A stretch of DNA of 64,000 nucleotides, from NCBI GenBank assembly GCA_937924775.1, contig CALDUT010000010.1, positions 549,171 to 613,170 on the forward strand, written 5' to 3'. This document shows, piece after piece, positions 36,866 through 46,409 of the stretch. This DNA is from an uncultured Gemmata sp. GTDB taxonomy: Bacteria; Planctomycetota; Planctomycetia; Gemmatales; Gemmataceae. Positions within the stretch are counted from its first letter, which is position 1. Every line of letters begins with the position of its first letter. Made by a program: the position numbers and the translations under genes. The notes beneath the pieces were generated by a model. It did not search any database and was not told the DNA's origin. It worked only from the letters and a program-made list of their open reading frames with translations.

Positions 36866-39800
36866 TCAGCGATTGAAGAGAAACGCCGGGGTGTTAATCA
36901 GCGCCCAGACCAGGTCTTGCGCCCCCACAACCCGCGGATCACTCGGCGGAACATCTGCCGCGGCCGCCGCGAGGCGTTGATACTCTTTGTCTTGGGCCAG
37001 ATACATTTGGCGTAAGAGATTCTTCTGTTCCGCGGAGCGCTCATCCTCGGGGGTATCAAGGGCCGCGACCTGTTGCGGCGTCAGCGGACTGACGAGCCGC
37101 GGGTTGGCATCGGTCGTCACGGCGAGGCGGAATTTGCCGATAGTGTGTTTCGCACCGTAGCGTTGATCCATCACCACGCGGAAGTACACCCCCGCATTGG
37201 CTTGAACCGGCTGATCGAACTTGAAGAGAGCCGCGTTGGTTTGGCCAAAACGGGGCGCCGTGGCCCAACCCGTGGCAACGTTGTTATCGACGGCATTCTG
37301 CACGGGGAAGCCGTCTTGCGCATGCAACGCTTGGGTGGCGGTCAGTTTGATGGCTTTATAGTCGCCATCCGGATCGTCGAGTGGTTTGGCGAAGAGGCGG
37401 AATTCATTCAACACGAAGTTACCATTGTCAGCACGGCCGGGTCCTTTGGCCGGCAGGCTGTCGTCAGGCAAAACTTCGAGGCGGATCGCGGTGATGGGCC
37501 GGTCGATCGCACTCAAGCCGAAGATGGTGTAGATGTCGATGTTGGGAGACGTTTTCCCGCTGGCAAGGACCGTGTTATCGGAGTTGATGGTCAGGGTGGC
37601 CCCGGGTTTGGCATCGTCAGCTTGGCCATGCCGCGATTCCGCGCGGGCGATTTCCAGAGTAACCCAATTGGTGGGTTTTTGGGTTCTCAGTTGGTTCTCC
37701 CAGGCTTTTTGGCGGGCATCGAGGGTCTTTTTGTAAGCTTCGAAAGCCTCCGCCTTGGGTTTGTACTCTGCGATCAGCTTCTCATGATCCGGACCCGCGG
37801 CGCGAATGGCGGCGATCCCAGCTTCGCGTTCTTGGGGCGTGGGGAAGCGATTGAGAATCGAGAGATAAATTTCATCGACCACTTTACCATCGTCTTTTTC
37901 TTGTAAGACGAACTGGTTGAGGCGGTTGTTGGGGTCTTTGATGGCTTCGCCGACAACGGGCCCATTGACCATCGCGAGGATAGGGCCGAGGTTGAGGCTG
38001 CTTCCGCGTTCGCATTCGCAGGAGCTTTCACGTGCCGGCTTGTTGAATAACTCCAGGAAGCCGCCGGGTAGTTCAACGTTGCTATCTAGAAGCTGGGCGG
38101 CACGAGCCCCCGGAGGCAGCCCCGGCAGTTTCGACTTCGAGCCGGTCGCTTGGTGAATGCTATCGAACAGCACTTCCGCCGGCAGACGCCGGACGATGGC
38201 ATGCGAGTAATTGATCTCGTCGTCCTTGTTCCATTTGTTGGTCACGATGGACAATTGATAGGTCCGGCTCTTGCAGATGGTTTTAATGAGATGGCGCGTG
38301 TCAAAGCCATGCTGGATGAAGTCTTCGGTGAGGGCATCGAGCAAGGCCGGGTTGGTCGGCGGGTTACCCGCGCGAATGTCATCGACCGGCTCAATCAACC
38401 CGACGCCCAGCAAGTAACTCCAGATGCGATTCACATAACTTTTCGCGAAATACTGATTGTCCGGAGAAGTGATCCACCGGGCCACCTGTTCGCGGCGCGT
38501 GGCCTCAGCCGGGACGGCGATGTCTTGCTGGTAGGGGAACTTGGGGCGGGCAATTTCCCCGGTGCGCTCGTGTTTGATTTCGCCGGATTTGGCATCTTCG
38601 ATGATTTCGATGAGCGGGGCCCCTTGCGGATTGACCGCGGTGACGCCGATTCTTTGGTTACCCGCTTTGGGATCGGGCTTCAGAGTGGTTTGCGCAAAAT
38701 ACGCCGCCAATTCGTAATACTGATCCTGGGTCCAGCGTTCAAAGGGATGGTCATGGCATTTGTTGCAATTGAAGCGGACGGCGAGGAACAGTTGCGTCGT
38801 ATTCTCCATGATATTGTCGGCGGTGCGGAGAATCTTGAAGTACGACGCGGGGGGGTTGCTCACATTCGACCCGCTGGCCGTCAAAATTTGGTAAGCAAAC
38901 TTGTCGTAGGGCATGTTGTCCGCGATGCGATCGCGAATCCATTGCCGGAATGCCGCCGCCCCGACATCGCCGAGGAACTTGCGATTGACCATCAGCAGAT
39001 CGGCCCATTTGTTGGTCCAATGTTCAATGTAAGCCTCGCTGCCAACCAGTTCATCGATGATCGCTTCGCGTTTGGTGCGGCTATCGCGCTGGTCGTTGAG
39101 GAAGGCCACCACTTGCTGGGGAGTGGGCGGTAAGCCGGTCAGATCCAGATATACCCGGCGGAGAAACTCCGCGTCGCTCGCCAGTTCGCTGGCTTGCACC
39201 TTCACTTTCTTCAATTTTTCATCCACGAGTTCATCGATGTAGTTGTACACGGGGCGCTGCTGCCATATGAAACCGCTGCGATCCCCCAGAATAATCACGG
39301 TACTGGCCGCGTACGCCCCTTCGTAGCGGGCCAGCATGGTGGCTTCCCCGCGACGCAGGGTGGTCAGCAGGCCGTTTTTGTCCACCGTCGCCACTTCGGT
39401 ATTGCTCGATTCGATGAACGCTTCCGCGGTGACATCGCGGACCCGGCCATCGGTGTAAGTCGCCACGACGGCAAACTGTTGCTTTTGACCGATCCGGTGC
39501 ACCGTGGGGTCTTTGGGGTAAATGTCGATCGAACGGACCCGGGGGGCATGGAGATCGAGTTTCAAGCCTTGGGCGATCCAGCGACGGAGAAGTTCGTAAT
39601 TGGGTTCATCGGGCTGAAGCAGGACCCCGCCTTGGTGGGGTACCGCCCCGGCGGGTTTCATGAGCATCAGGCTTTTTTCCGGAGCCACGCGGTTGAAGCG
39701 GCGACCTTCCAGATCGTCGGTTAAGGATCGGTAATCAAATAACGGATCGTAACCGCGGAGCGAGAGTTTGAAGCCGTTTTTGCCCGCTTGGGCTCCATGA

Positions 39801-40219
39801 CAAGTTCCGGCGTTACACCCCAGCTTGCTGAGAACCGGCTGAACGTCGGTGACAAAGCTGACGGGTTTTTCATCGTGATAACCGCGAACAGTCAACGGAA
39901 TTTTGCGTGTTTGGCCTGCCACAGTGATGGTGATTTCCCCGCGGCCATCGTCGAGTGGGCGGACCAGGCCAGTTTTGTTGACCGCCGCGAACTTCGGAAG
40001 GCTAATCGTGGCCAAACGGGTGGCGTCAAGGGTTTCGCCGTTGTCGAGCGTGGCGGTGACAACCAATTGTGAATAGGCGAAAGGTCCGTCCAAATCCACT
40101 TGTGCCGGGCGCACTTCGAGTTGCGTCACGCTTGCACCTTGTGGCAGGGCTTCTTGACCAACGGCAAGCGTACTCGTCCAGCAAGCGAGCATGATCGAGG
40201 CCAACTGCAAGCGGTTCAT
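36866..40219 (-). CDS. Secreted DUF1549/DUF1553 cytochrome-like protein with Ig-like domains
   Basis: An 1117-residue protein typical of planctomycetes. The ATG at 40219 gives a signal peptide (MNRLQLASIMLACWTSTLAVG). Order: a BIG2-like Ig domain, a cytochrome-like part with CNAGTCHGAQAGKNGFKLSL, a second BIG2-like domain (TYTDGRVRDVTAEAFIES), the DUF1549 region (RRVYLDLTGLPPTPQQVVAFL; CNKCHDHPFERWTQDQYYELAAYF, one CxxCH motif) and DUF1553 (ETARESSCECERGS-type segment). Heme binding at CNKCH is possible but unproven. It lies 200 bp downstream of the CxxCH-WD40 gene on the same strand, which suggests a shared function at the outer face of the membrane. Confidence 0.9.
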   Translation of the reverse strand: MNRLQLASIMLACWTSTLAVGQEALPQGASVTQLEVRPAQVDLDGPFAYSQLVVTATLDNGETLDATRLATISLPKFAAVNKTGLVRPLDDGRGEITITVAGQTRKIPLTVRGYHDEKPVSFVTDVQPVLSKLGCNAGTCHGAQAGKNGFKLSLRGYDPLFDYRSLTDDLEGRRFNRVAPEKSLMLMKPAGAVPHQGGVLLQPDEPNYELLRRWIAQGLKLDLHAPRVRSIDIYPKDPTVHRIGQKQQFAVVATYTDGRVRDVTAEAFIESSNTEVATVDKNGLLTTLRRGEATMLARYEGAYAASTVIILGDRSGFIWQQRPVYNYIDELVDEKLKKVKVQASELASDAEFLRRVYLDLTGLPPTPQQVVAFLNDQRDSRTKREAIIDELVGSEAYIEHWTNKWADLLMVNRKFLGDVGAAAFRQWIRDRIADNMPYDKFAYQILTASGSNVSNPPASYFKILRTADNIMENTTQLFLAVRFNCNKCHDHPFERWTQDQYYELAAYFAQTTLKPDPKAGNQRIGVTAVNPQGAPLIEIIEDAKSGEIKHERTGEIARPKFPYQQDIAVPAEATRREQVARWITSPDNQYFAKSYVNRIWSYLLGVGLIEPVDDIRAGNPPTNPALLDALTEDFIQHGFDTRHLIKTICKSRTYQLSIVTNKWNKDDEINYSHAIVRRLPAEVLFDSIHQATGSKSKLPGLPPGARAAQLLDSNVELPGGFLELFNKPARESSCECERGSSLNLGPILAMVNGPVVGEAIKDPNNRLNQFVLQEKDDGKVVDEIYLSILNRFPTPQEREAGIAAIRAAGPDHEKLIAEYKPKAEAFEAYKKTLDARQKAWENQLRTQKPTNWVTLEIARAESRHGQADDAKPGATLTINSDNTVLASGKTSPNIDIYTIFGLSAIDRPITAIRLEVLPDDSLPAKGPGRADNGNFVLNEFRLFAKPLDDPDGDYKAIKLTATQALHAQDGFPVQNAVDNNVATGWATAPRFGQTNAALFKFDQPVQANAGVYFRVVMDQRYGAKHTIGKFRLAVTTDANPRLVSPLTPQQVAALDTPEDERSAEQKNLLRQMYLAQDKEYQRLAAAAADVPPSDPRVVGAQDLVWALINTPAFLFNR

Positions 40220-40419
40220 AGGAGTGAGTCTCTCAGGAATCCACAAAAGCCGCGAGCATCAGCCCGCAGGAACCCATAACGTTAAGATCCGAAACCGTTT
40301 GTGTACAAAATCTGTGCAACCCAACGCGGCGCTTATTGCCTAATTGCCAGCGTAGCTGTTGTGGGATGGTCTTCATCCGGTGGAGCGACCGCCGGCAGGA
40401 TCGCCCTTGGCTTCGCAAT

Positions 40420-41856
40420 TCACTTGGGCCAGACGGTGAACTTGGTGATCAATTTGCCGGTGGCCGCATCATGAATCCAAACGATGCCGTCAAACCCGCC
40501 GGAGGCGATCCACCGGCCCTCAGGGTGCCAGGCGACCGCGTAGGCCGGGCCACTGATGCCTTCGCACACCACTTTCGCACCGGTTTCCGTGTTGTAAATG
40601 CGGACTTCGCCTTGGCCATCGAGGCTGCTGGCCGCGGCGAAGTGACTGCCATCGGGATGGAACGCCACCGCCGAGATTCGTCCGATCATTTTGTCGTATT
40701 CGCGAATTTTGTTGGCATCGTCACCGATCACACGCTTGACCTCGCGGTGGATCTTATACAACCGCGGGGTGCCATCTGAACCCGCGGCAATCACTTCATC
40801 GTACACCTTTTCGATGAAAATGCCTTTTTCGTCTTGGGGAACTTTGGTGATCCGCCGCTCTTTCATGGGTCGGCGATCCACCGCCATCAAGCCTCCCTTC
40901 AAGGCCCCCGGGGTGATGCTGGTGACGTTATCGATGAATCGTTGCGTCTGAACTTCGGTCAATTTCATGCTCATGTCGCGGCTGACCGAGACGATATGCT
41001 CCCCGTCTTGGGAGAAGACCGTACCCAACGCCCAATCGGCGTGAGTCCCCATCTGCAAAACTTGTTTCCCAGTCAGGGCATCGATAGCCCGAACTGTGTT
41101 ATCAGCACATCCGAAGGCGATTTTACTGCCATCGGGTGACCAACTGACGCCATAGAGCGTATCGAAGGTATAGGGAGCCGAGACGAGCAGTTTCTCCAAT
41201 TCCGGGTTCCAAATCTGAACTTCCCCGAACCGTCCTGGCGCCCCCCCAACTGCGGCCAGTTTCTTGCCATCCGGTGAGTACGCGATCGACTGCACCCGTT
41301 CCGAAATGCCGATCAGGCGGGACTTCAACTCATACTTCTCGGTATCGTAAATGAGAATTTCGTGATAGCCGGTCACGGCTAGGCGGGTGCCATCTTTATT
41401 GAAGCTCAGAGAAGTGATGACCGGGGGGGCGGGATACTTTGGCGGGTTGGCCGCGTCGACGACAACCGCCTTGGCGCTGGTGGGGGTGTCGTCGGTGGCT
41501 CCTTGGGCGATCCAATCGGTGATGAGCTTGATCTGAATCGGGTTGAGTGGATCGCGGTTTTTGGGCATCTCCGCTTTGCCGTTGTCGTGGAGCTGGATTT
41601 GCTCAATCAAGTAGCTTTCTTGCGGCTTGCCGGGGACGATGCCGGGTTTTTCGCGTTCCCCAGGTTTGAAAAGAGCGTTATGTTCAGTGGTGATGTAGCC
41701 GCCCAAGGGCTTTGCCGGTTGGTGGCAACCGTTGCAATGCTGCTGAAAAATCGGGCGAATATCCTTGTAGTAGCTGACTTTGACAGGTTCTTCGGCCCTC
41801 CCCAAGGAGGGTATAAGGGCCGCGATCAGTATGGCCAGGGAATAATATACTCGCAT
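40420..41856 (-). CDS. Secreted c-type-cytochrome-like (PSCyt1) WD40 protein
   Basis: A 478-residue protein with a signal peptide (MRVYYSLAILIAALIPSLGRA), a short cytochrome-like domain carrying DIRPIFQQHCNGCHQPAKP (CxxCH at 41-45, with GKAEMPKNRDPLNP further on, in which Met could be the axial ligand) and, from about residue 150, seven WD40-like blades (for example SLSFNKDGTRLAVTGYHEILIYDTE, AVAWHPEGRWIASGGFDGIVWIHD). Planctomycetes often pair such proteins with DUF1549/DUF1553 partners, as here. It may anchor or electron-couple the partner; no substrate is known. A TATAAT lies 77 bp upstream. Confidence 0.88.
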   Translation of the reverse strand: MRVYYSLAILIAALIPSLGRAEEPVKVSYYKDIRPIFQQHCNGCHQPAKPLGGYITTEHNALFKPGEREKPGIVPGKPQESYLIEQIQLHDNGKAEMPKNRDPLNPIQIKLITDWIAQGATDDTPTSAKAVVVDAANPPKYPAPPVITSLSFNKDGTRLAVTGYHEILIYDTEKYELKSRLIGISERVQSIAYSPDGKKLAAVGGAPGRFGEVQIWNPELEKLLVSAPYTFDTLYGVSWSPDGSKIAFGCADNTVRAIDALTGKQVLQMGTHADWALGTVFSQDGEHIVSVSRDMSMKLTEVQTQRFIDNVTSITPGALKGGLMAVDRRPMKERRITKVPQDEKGIFIEKVYDEVIAAGSDGTPRLYKIHREVKRVIGDDANKIREYDKMIGRISAVAFHPDGSHFAAASSLDGQGEVRIYNTETGAKVVCEGISGPAYAVAWHPEGRWIASGGFDGIVWIHDAATGKLITKFTVWPK

Positions 41857-41933
41857 AGACGCGAACCTCGGCAGGAGCAGAGAGAGCCGCAGGTTGACGG
41901 CAGGTAGGGTAGGAAGTTCTATCGTATCATATC

Positions 41934-41939
41934 ATTATA
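41934..41939 (-). promoter_or_regulatory. Candidate -10 box for the CxxCH-WD40 gene
   Basis: The minus strand reads TATAAT in an AT-rich island (ACC-TATAAT-GATATGATACG) 78 nt before the ATG at 41856. The hexamer 17 nt upstream does not resemble TTGACA, so the promoter may rely on an activator or another sigma factor. Confidence 0.35.
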
Positions 41940-42068
41940 GGTATTCTCCAACGTTTTTCGCCAGTTTTGGAACAAATCTCCCGAGGGTGATGGGAGAACC
42001 CGCGTGGAAAGAGGGGCTATGCCGCGCGGGCGGAAGGTGCCGGCTTGTGAGCGGAATCGCGGCTGGAA

Positions 42069-43316
42069 CTACTTCTGCCCCCAACGCCACACGGTTAATC
42101 CATTCAGATCGCGAATCACGATCTCATCCCCACACACGGCGAGGTGGGCCCAGGTGTCGCTGGTGTCGAGTTTACGCTTATCGAGCAGTTCATACTCCTT
42201 GGCGTTGGCTTTGATGAGAAACAGAATGCCACGGTTGTCCAGGGCAAGAATTTTGTCGTTATTGGCCACTAAACTCCAATAATCGCCGAAACGCTCCTCC
42301 GTGCTCCACGCTTCCTTCCCGGTTTTGAGATTCACACACACTAGCCGCTTATCTTTACCCAGCAGATACGCATGGCCATCGACAACCACCGGGGTGGACA
42401 TATTGCCCTCATACTTGAGGGTCCAAGCGTCGGTGGTATCGTACTTCCCCCCTGCGCTGGTAATTTGCAAAAGCCGGGTATTGCCACCGTAAGTGCTGGT
42501 GAAGATGCCGTCGTCGCCAAAGGGCAGCGGGGTGAGAATGTTCATCCCCCGAAACGACGGTATCTCCTTGGCCCACAACACTTTACCGCTTTCACGATCC
42601 ACCCCGGCCAACTGCGTTCGCGTTTGTACCACCACCTGATCGGTTCCAGCCAATCGGGCAAACACCGGCGACGAGAAGGCCGAGCCCATCATGCCGCCGC
42701 CATCTTTGAGTGTTCGCCACAGAATCTTCCCGGTTTTCTTATCCACTTTCGCGAAGCTGCCGCCGGCTTGAACATACACTCCCGTCTCGTCCACCAAGGG
42801 CGAGCAGACAAAGCCAAAATCCGGTGGCGGTGTGCCCAATTCCTTCACAAAGTCAAGCCGCCATAACTCCTGGCCGGTTGCGCCATTGAGAGCCACGAGG
42901 ACATCGCGAATTCCTGCGACGTAAAGAGTTTGGCCGTCGTAAGCCGGGGTGGAGCGAATCCAACTTCCATTTTTGGCCGCGAAAAACGGTACCGTGATCG
43001 AGCCTTCCCAGCTCGTTTTCCACAACTCCTTCCCCGTCTTGCGATCGTACGCGGTGACCACCTCCATCTTCTTATCCACCGTTTGGGTGGTGAAGATGCG
43101 GTCAGCGGCGACAATAGGACCCGAATAGCTCGGCCCCAGTTTCTCGACACGCCAGACCACTTTCAGGGCCTCACCACTGATCTTATCAGGCCACGCGGGA
43201 CCGTGGACGCTGCCATCGCGGTTGGGACCACGCCATTGGGTCCAGGTGGCCGGTTCAGCCGCCGTGGCCCACGGTGTCATCACGAGCCAGCAAAGAAGCG
43301 TTTGGAGGGTTCGCAT
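42069..43316 (-). CDS. Secreted PQQ-like beta-propeller protein
   Basis: A 415-residue protein with a signal peptide (MRTLQTLLCWLVMTPWATA) and a repeated PQQ-enzyme-type blade: WTQWRGPNRDGSV, VTAYDRKTGKELWKTSW, VALNGATGQELWRLDF, AKVDKKTGKILWRTLKDGG, GVDRESGKVLWAKEI and VCVNLKTGKEAWSTEER. It is BamB-like, without obvious quinone-cofactor catalytic residues, and is probably a binding or scaffold propeller. The run of 42069, 40420 and 36866 on the minus strand (all secreted, two with propellers) suggests one envelope-located function, although gaps of about 200 bp suggest separate transcripts. Confidence 0.85.
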   Translation of the reverse strand: MRTLQTLLCWLVMTPWATAAEPATWTQWRGPNRDGSVHGPAWPDKISGEALKVVWRVEKLGPSYSGPIVAADRIFTTQTVDKKMEVVTAYDRKTGKELWKTSWEGSITVPFFAAKNGSWIRSTPAYDGQTLYVAGIRDVLVALNGATGQELWRLDFVKELGTPPPDFGFVCSPLVDETGVYVQAGGSFAKVDKKTGKILWRTLKDGGGMMGSAFSSPVFARLAGTDQVVVQTRTQLAGVDRESGKVLWAKEIPSFRGMNILTPLPFGDDGIFTSTYGGNTRLLQITSAGGKYDTTDAWTLKYEGNMSTPVVVDGHAYLLGKDKRLVCVNLKTGKEAWSTEERFGDYWSLVANNDKILALDNRGILFLIKANAKEYELLDKRKLDTSDTWAHLAVCGDEIVIRDLNGLTVWRWGQK

Positions 43317-43486
43317 AGTTGTTGGCCTTCAGGAAGGATTCCGGGAACAACAAGCACCAACAATTCGCCCCGTCAGCGTTTCTGGATTCACGCCCCCCGC
43401 CACTTCGGGTTGACAGGCCCCCGGGTTTTTCGCGAACATCAGGGTCGGGGAAAAGTTCGCTCAATCCAGGGAGGGATGGGGAATTC

Positions 43487-44815
43487 ATGTCGGAATCATT
43501 CACACTGCTGTTGAAGCGTCTGGAGAACAAAACCGCGACGGTGGGAATTATCGGCCTAGGCTATGTGGGGCTGCCGCTGGCCCGGGCCTTCGCTCAAGCC
43601 GGTTTCCGGGTTCTGGGCTTCGACATCGACTCGCAGAAAGTTCAAAAATTGAACAGCGGCCGTTCTTACATTCAACAAATCCCAGACGAAGTCATCTCCA
43701 TGCTGCAGGTTCAAGGCTTCGAAGCCACCGACCGCTTCGAGCGGCTCAACGAACCCGACGCGATTCTGATCTGCGTTCCGACCCCACTGACGGCCGCCCG
43801 CGAACCGGACCTCACCTACGTTGTCAATAGTGCCCAAGCCATCGCCTCTCGCTTGCGACAGGGGCAGCTGGTGGTCCTGGAAAGCACTACTTACCCCACC
43901 ACCACCCGCGGAGTTATGCTCCCGATTTTAGAAAGTTCGGGATTAACCGCAGGGTCGGATTTCTTCGTCGCCTTCAGCCCCGAACGAGAAGACCCCGGCA
44001 ACCCTACGCACTCCGTATCTCACATCCCTAAGGTGGTGGGGGGATTGGATGAACCCAGTACTACGATAGCATCTACCCTCTACGCGGCGATTGTGCCGCA
44101 AGTCGTCCGCGTTTCCACTCCAGAAGTCGCCGAAGCCTGCAAAATTCTGGAGAACACATACCGAGCGATCAACATTGCCTTGGTAAACGAAATGAAAGTA
44201 CTTTACGACCGCATGGGAATCGACATCTGGGAAGTGATAGACGCCGCCAAGACCAAGCCCTTTGGTTTCCAGGCGTTCTATCCGGGTCCGGGTCTGGGCG
44301 GGCATTGCATTCCCCTGGACCCCTTCTACCTCACTTGGATCGCTCGGCATTACGGAATGAACACCCGCTTCATCGAATTGGCCGGGGAAGTCAATACCGC
44401 TATGCCAAGTTTTGTCATCAGTAAACTGACCGACGCCCTCAACGATGCCGGTAAACCAGTCCGCGGCAGTCGCGTGGCTATTCTCGGCATGGCCTACAAG
44501 AAAGACGTGGACGATCCCCGCGAATCTCCCAGTTTCGAACTGATGGACCTACTTTTGAAGAAGGGGGCCCAGGTTTCCTACAGCGATCCGCACATCCCCA
44601 CCCTGCCCCGCATGCGACATTGGCCCCACCTGGAACCCATGAACAGTACCCCGTTGACCGCCGACTACCTCGCGGCCCAGGACTGCGTGCTGATCGCCAC
44701 CGACCATACGGCGTTCGACTACGACTTCATCGTGCAACACAGCCGTTTGATTATCGACACCCGCAACGCGACCAAAGCCGTTCGCGAGGGCCGGGAAAAA
44801 ATCGTGCGGGCCTGA
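43487..44815 (+). CDS. Nucleotide-sugar dehydrogenase (UDP-GlcNAc/UDP-glucose 6-dehydrogenase family)
   Basis: Two-step NAD oxidation of a UDP-sugar to the uronic acid. The frame is open from 43319, but the ATG at 43487 has GAGG 13 nt upstream and gives the usual start. 442 residues. Seen: the Rossmann motif VGIIGLGYVGLPLARAFAQAG, ICVPTPLTAAREPDLTYV, VVLESTTYPTTTRGV, KPFGFQAFYPGPGLGGHCIPLDPFYLTW (catalytic Cys) and VAILGMAYKKDVDDPRESP. The closest match by motif is the WbpA/UDP-N-acetylglucosamine dehydrogenase group. Role: glycan precursor. It is divergent from the beta-propeller gene. Confidence 0.9.
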   Translation: MSESFTLLLKRLENKTATVGIIGLGYVGLPLARAFAQAGFRVLGFDIDSQKVQKLNSGRSYIQQIPDEVISMLQVQGFEATDRFERLNEPDAILICVPTPLTAAREPDLTYVVNSAQAIASRLRQGQLVVLESTTYPTTTRGVMLPILESSGLTAGSDFFVAFSPEREDPGNPTHSVSHIPKVVGGLDEPSTTIASTLYAAIVPQVVRVSTPEVAEACKILENTYRAINIALVNEMKVLYDRMGIDIWEVIDAAKTKPFGFQAFYPGPGLGGHCIPLDPFYLTWIARHYGMNTRFIELAGEVNTAMPSFVISKLTDALNDAGKPVRGSRVAILGMAYKKDVDDPRESPSFELMDLLLKKGAQVSYSDPHIPTLPRMRHWPHLEPMNSTPLTADYLAAQDCVLIATDHTAFDYDFIVQHSRLIIDTRNATKAVREGREKIVRA

Positions 44816-44881
44816 ACAACGGAGCTACGGTAAGCGACCGCGACATGGTAAACTCGGCCATGGACATCGCCCACCAGAGAC

Positions 44882-44905
44882 GCCCCGGCCTTCACATCCC
44901 GGGGC
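44882..44905. terminator. GC-rich hairpin after the nucleotide-sugar dehydrogenase
   Basis: GCCCCGG-N10-CCGGGGC forms a 7-bp GC stem 66 nt after the stop. No U-tract follows, so it is only a weak terminator candidate. Confidence 0.35.
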
Positions 44906-44940
44906 TACGCGGCGATGGCCTCCACCCGCACCTATACCGT

Positions 44941-44999
44941 GTCAGGGTGGACGTACCTTTATTATTTGGCGGTTCACTCATCAAATGAGTAACCCTGAC
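44941..44999 (+). promoter_or_regulatory. Nested stem-loop leader before the 45017 gene
   Basis: An 8-bp outer stem, GTCAGGGT (44941-44948) with ACCCTGAC (44992-44999), encloses an inner hairpin ACTCAT-CAA-ATGAGT (44976-44990). It ends 17 nt before the ATG at 45017 and could control translation of that small gene or be a protein-binding site. No known riboswitch class is recognised. Confidence 0.4.
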
Positions 45000-45016
45000 C
45001 CAATGGCGAGTGACCC

Positions 45017-45403
45017 ATGTATCGCGTAGTGGGACTGTTGCGGCCAGATACCGACTTCACACTCGATGAAGCGGAATCGCGACTACGGGAGAAGTTCCCC
45101 GATTTCACCATCACCCGCAACGCTGATCAAATTGTGGTCAGCTCCGGCGACTGGTGGATCGCTTTGGCCATAACCAATGGACCGGAAGTGGCCACCGAAA
45201 CACAGGGATTGGTGGAACGGCTCGCGGGGGTCGAACCGACAGAAGCTGATGCCCTCATTGCTAGCGGACGGCGTGTCGAAGTGTGGACGGATATACCCGA
45301 TCCATTTATGGAACACTTCAACGACTATCTCAAAATTGTCGAAGTGTTGAAATCCTTCTCGGGCCTACTCGCGGTGGATCCCAAAGAACCCGGGATACTG
45401 TAG
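45017..45403 (+). CDS. Hypothetical small cytosolic protein
   Basis: A 128-residue soluble protein without a signal peptide (MYRVVGLLRPDTDFTLDEAE). The middle is a regular alpha/beta pattern (KFPDFTITRNADQIVVSSGDWWIALAIT) followed by acidic segments; no catalytic motif or cysteine pair stands out. Its start is preceded by a nested stem-loop. It is convergent with the ROK kinase gene 61 bp away. Confidence 0.6.
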   Translation: MYRVVGLLRPDTDFTLDEAESRLREKFPDFTITRNADQIVVSSGDWWIALAITNGPEVATETQGLVERLAGVEPTEADALIASGRRVEVWTDIPDPFMEHFNDYLKIVEVLKSFSGLLAVDPKEPGIL

Positions 45404-45464
45404 GGCTCGCCGATACGAGTTAGCCTCCCCACGCCGGAATCCTCAGCCCCTGCACGCACCCACT

Positions 45465-46409
45465 TCACCCCCCGAGCTTCTGTTGGGCGAGGGCGATCGC
45501 GCCGTGGACGACCACGTCTTCCCCCAACGCCGCGGGGACAATCTCCGTCAACCCGGCAAAGGCAGCGAATCCCCGCGTTGCCACATACCGCCGCAAGGGG
45601 GCGAAGAACAATTCCTCCCCTATCAGAGAAACGCCACCGCCGATAATCACCCGTCGCGGGCACAGCAGTTTGATGACGGAGCAAATCCCCTCGGCCAGCG
45701 CTTGCACCGCGTCATCCAGAATCTGAAGCGCGATCGGGTCGCCGTGGCGAGCGGCGTCGGCAACAGCTTTGCCCGTGATCGTGCCGCCACCGGCCGAGCG
45801 AATCGCGGTCACATCGGCCCCGTTGTCCGCGGCATCTTGAGCGCGTTGACCCATACCCCAACCGGAGGCCCAAAACTCCAGAATCGGCCCCGGATCCCGA
45901 CGGGGGTAGACCGGTCGCAGATGCCCCACTTCCCCCGCACCCCGACCCACACCGCGATAAATCTGTCCATCGATAATCAACCCCCCCCCGATTCCACTGC
46001 CCACCGTGATGTAAAAAATGGGTGAAACGCCGCGGCCAGCCCCGTAGAGGGCTTCGGCCAACCCGGCGACATCGGCATCGTTACAAATCACCGCAGGAAC
46101 CCCCACCAAACGACTCACCCATTCGGCCAAGGGAAAGCCATCCCACCCGGCAATGTGATGGGACTTGATCACCGACTGCGTAGCGTCATCGGTAGGTCCA
46201 CCAAAGCCAACCCCCACTCCACGCAACGGCTTGTGAGAAAGGTTTGCCGTCGCGAGAAGTTCTGGTAAAGCCTGCGCGATTTGCTGCTGAATACCCACAC
46301 TCCCTGCCGCCGGGTTCACGGCCCCCCGCCACCGAGCCACGAGCGATCCATCCCCCAGCCCCAGACCGATCTGCAACTTAGTTCCACCAATTTCGATTCC
46401 CAAATACAT
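45465..46409 (-). CDS. ROK-family sugar kinase
   Basis: Glucokinase-like ROK protein of 314 residues, starting at the ATG at 46409 (MYLGIEIGGTKLQIGLGLGDGS, the phosphate-1 motif). The frame stays open upstream to 46826, but that extension lies antisense to the next gene and is not credible. AVICNDADVAGLAEALYGAGRG carries the catalytic Asp and ITVGSGIGGGLIIDGQIYRG is the ROK signature. The expected Cys-x-Cys-x4-Cys zinc motif is absent: HLRPVYPRRDPGPILEFWASG stands in its place. The protein may therefore fold without zinc or have lost kinase activity. Divergent from the LRR gene. Confidence 0.85.
   Translation of the reverse strand: MYLGIEIGGTKLQIGLGLGDGSLVARWRGAVNPAAGSVGIQQQIAQALPELLATANLSHKPLRGVGVGFGGPTDDATQSVIKSHHIAGWDGFPLAEWVSRLVGVPAVICNDADVAGLAEALYGAGRGVSPIFYITVGSGIGGGLIIDGQIYRGVGRGAGEVGHLRPVYPRRDPGPILEFWASGWGMGQRAQDAADNGADVTAIRSAGGGTITGKAVADAARHGDPIALQILDDAVQALAEGICSVIKLLCPRRVIIGGGVSLIGEELFFAPLRRYVATRGFAAFAGLTEIVPAALGEDVVVHGAIALAQQKLGG

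Noticed and set aside
43639..43655. Treating the dyad-like site inside the nucleotide-sugar dehydrogenase as an operator
   Set aside because: It is intragenic, about 150 bp after the start, and encodes normal family sequence (KVQKLNSG).
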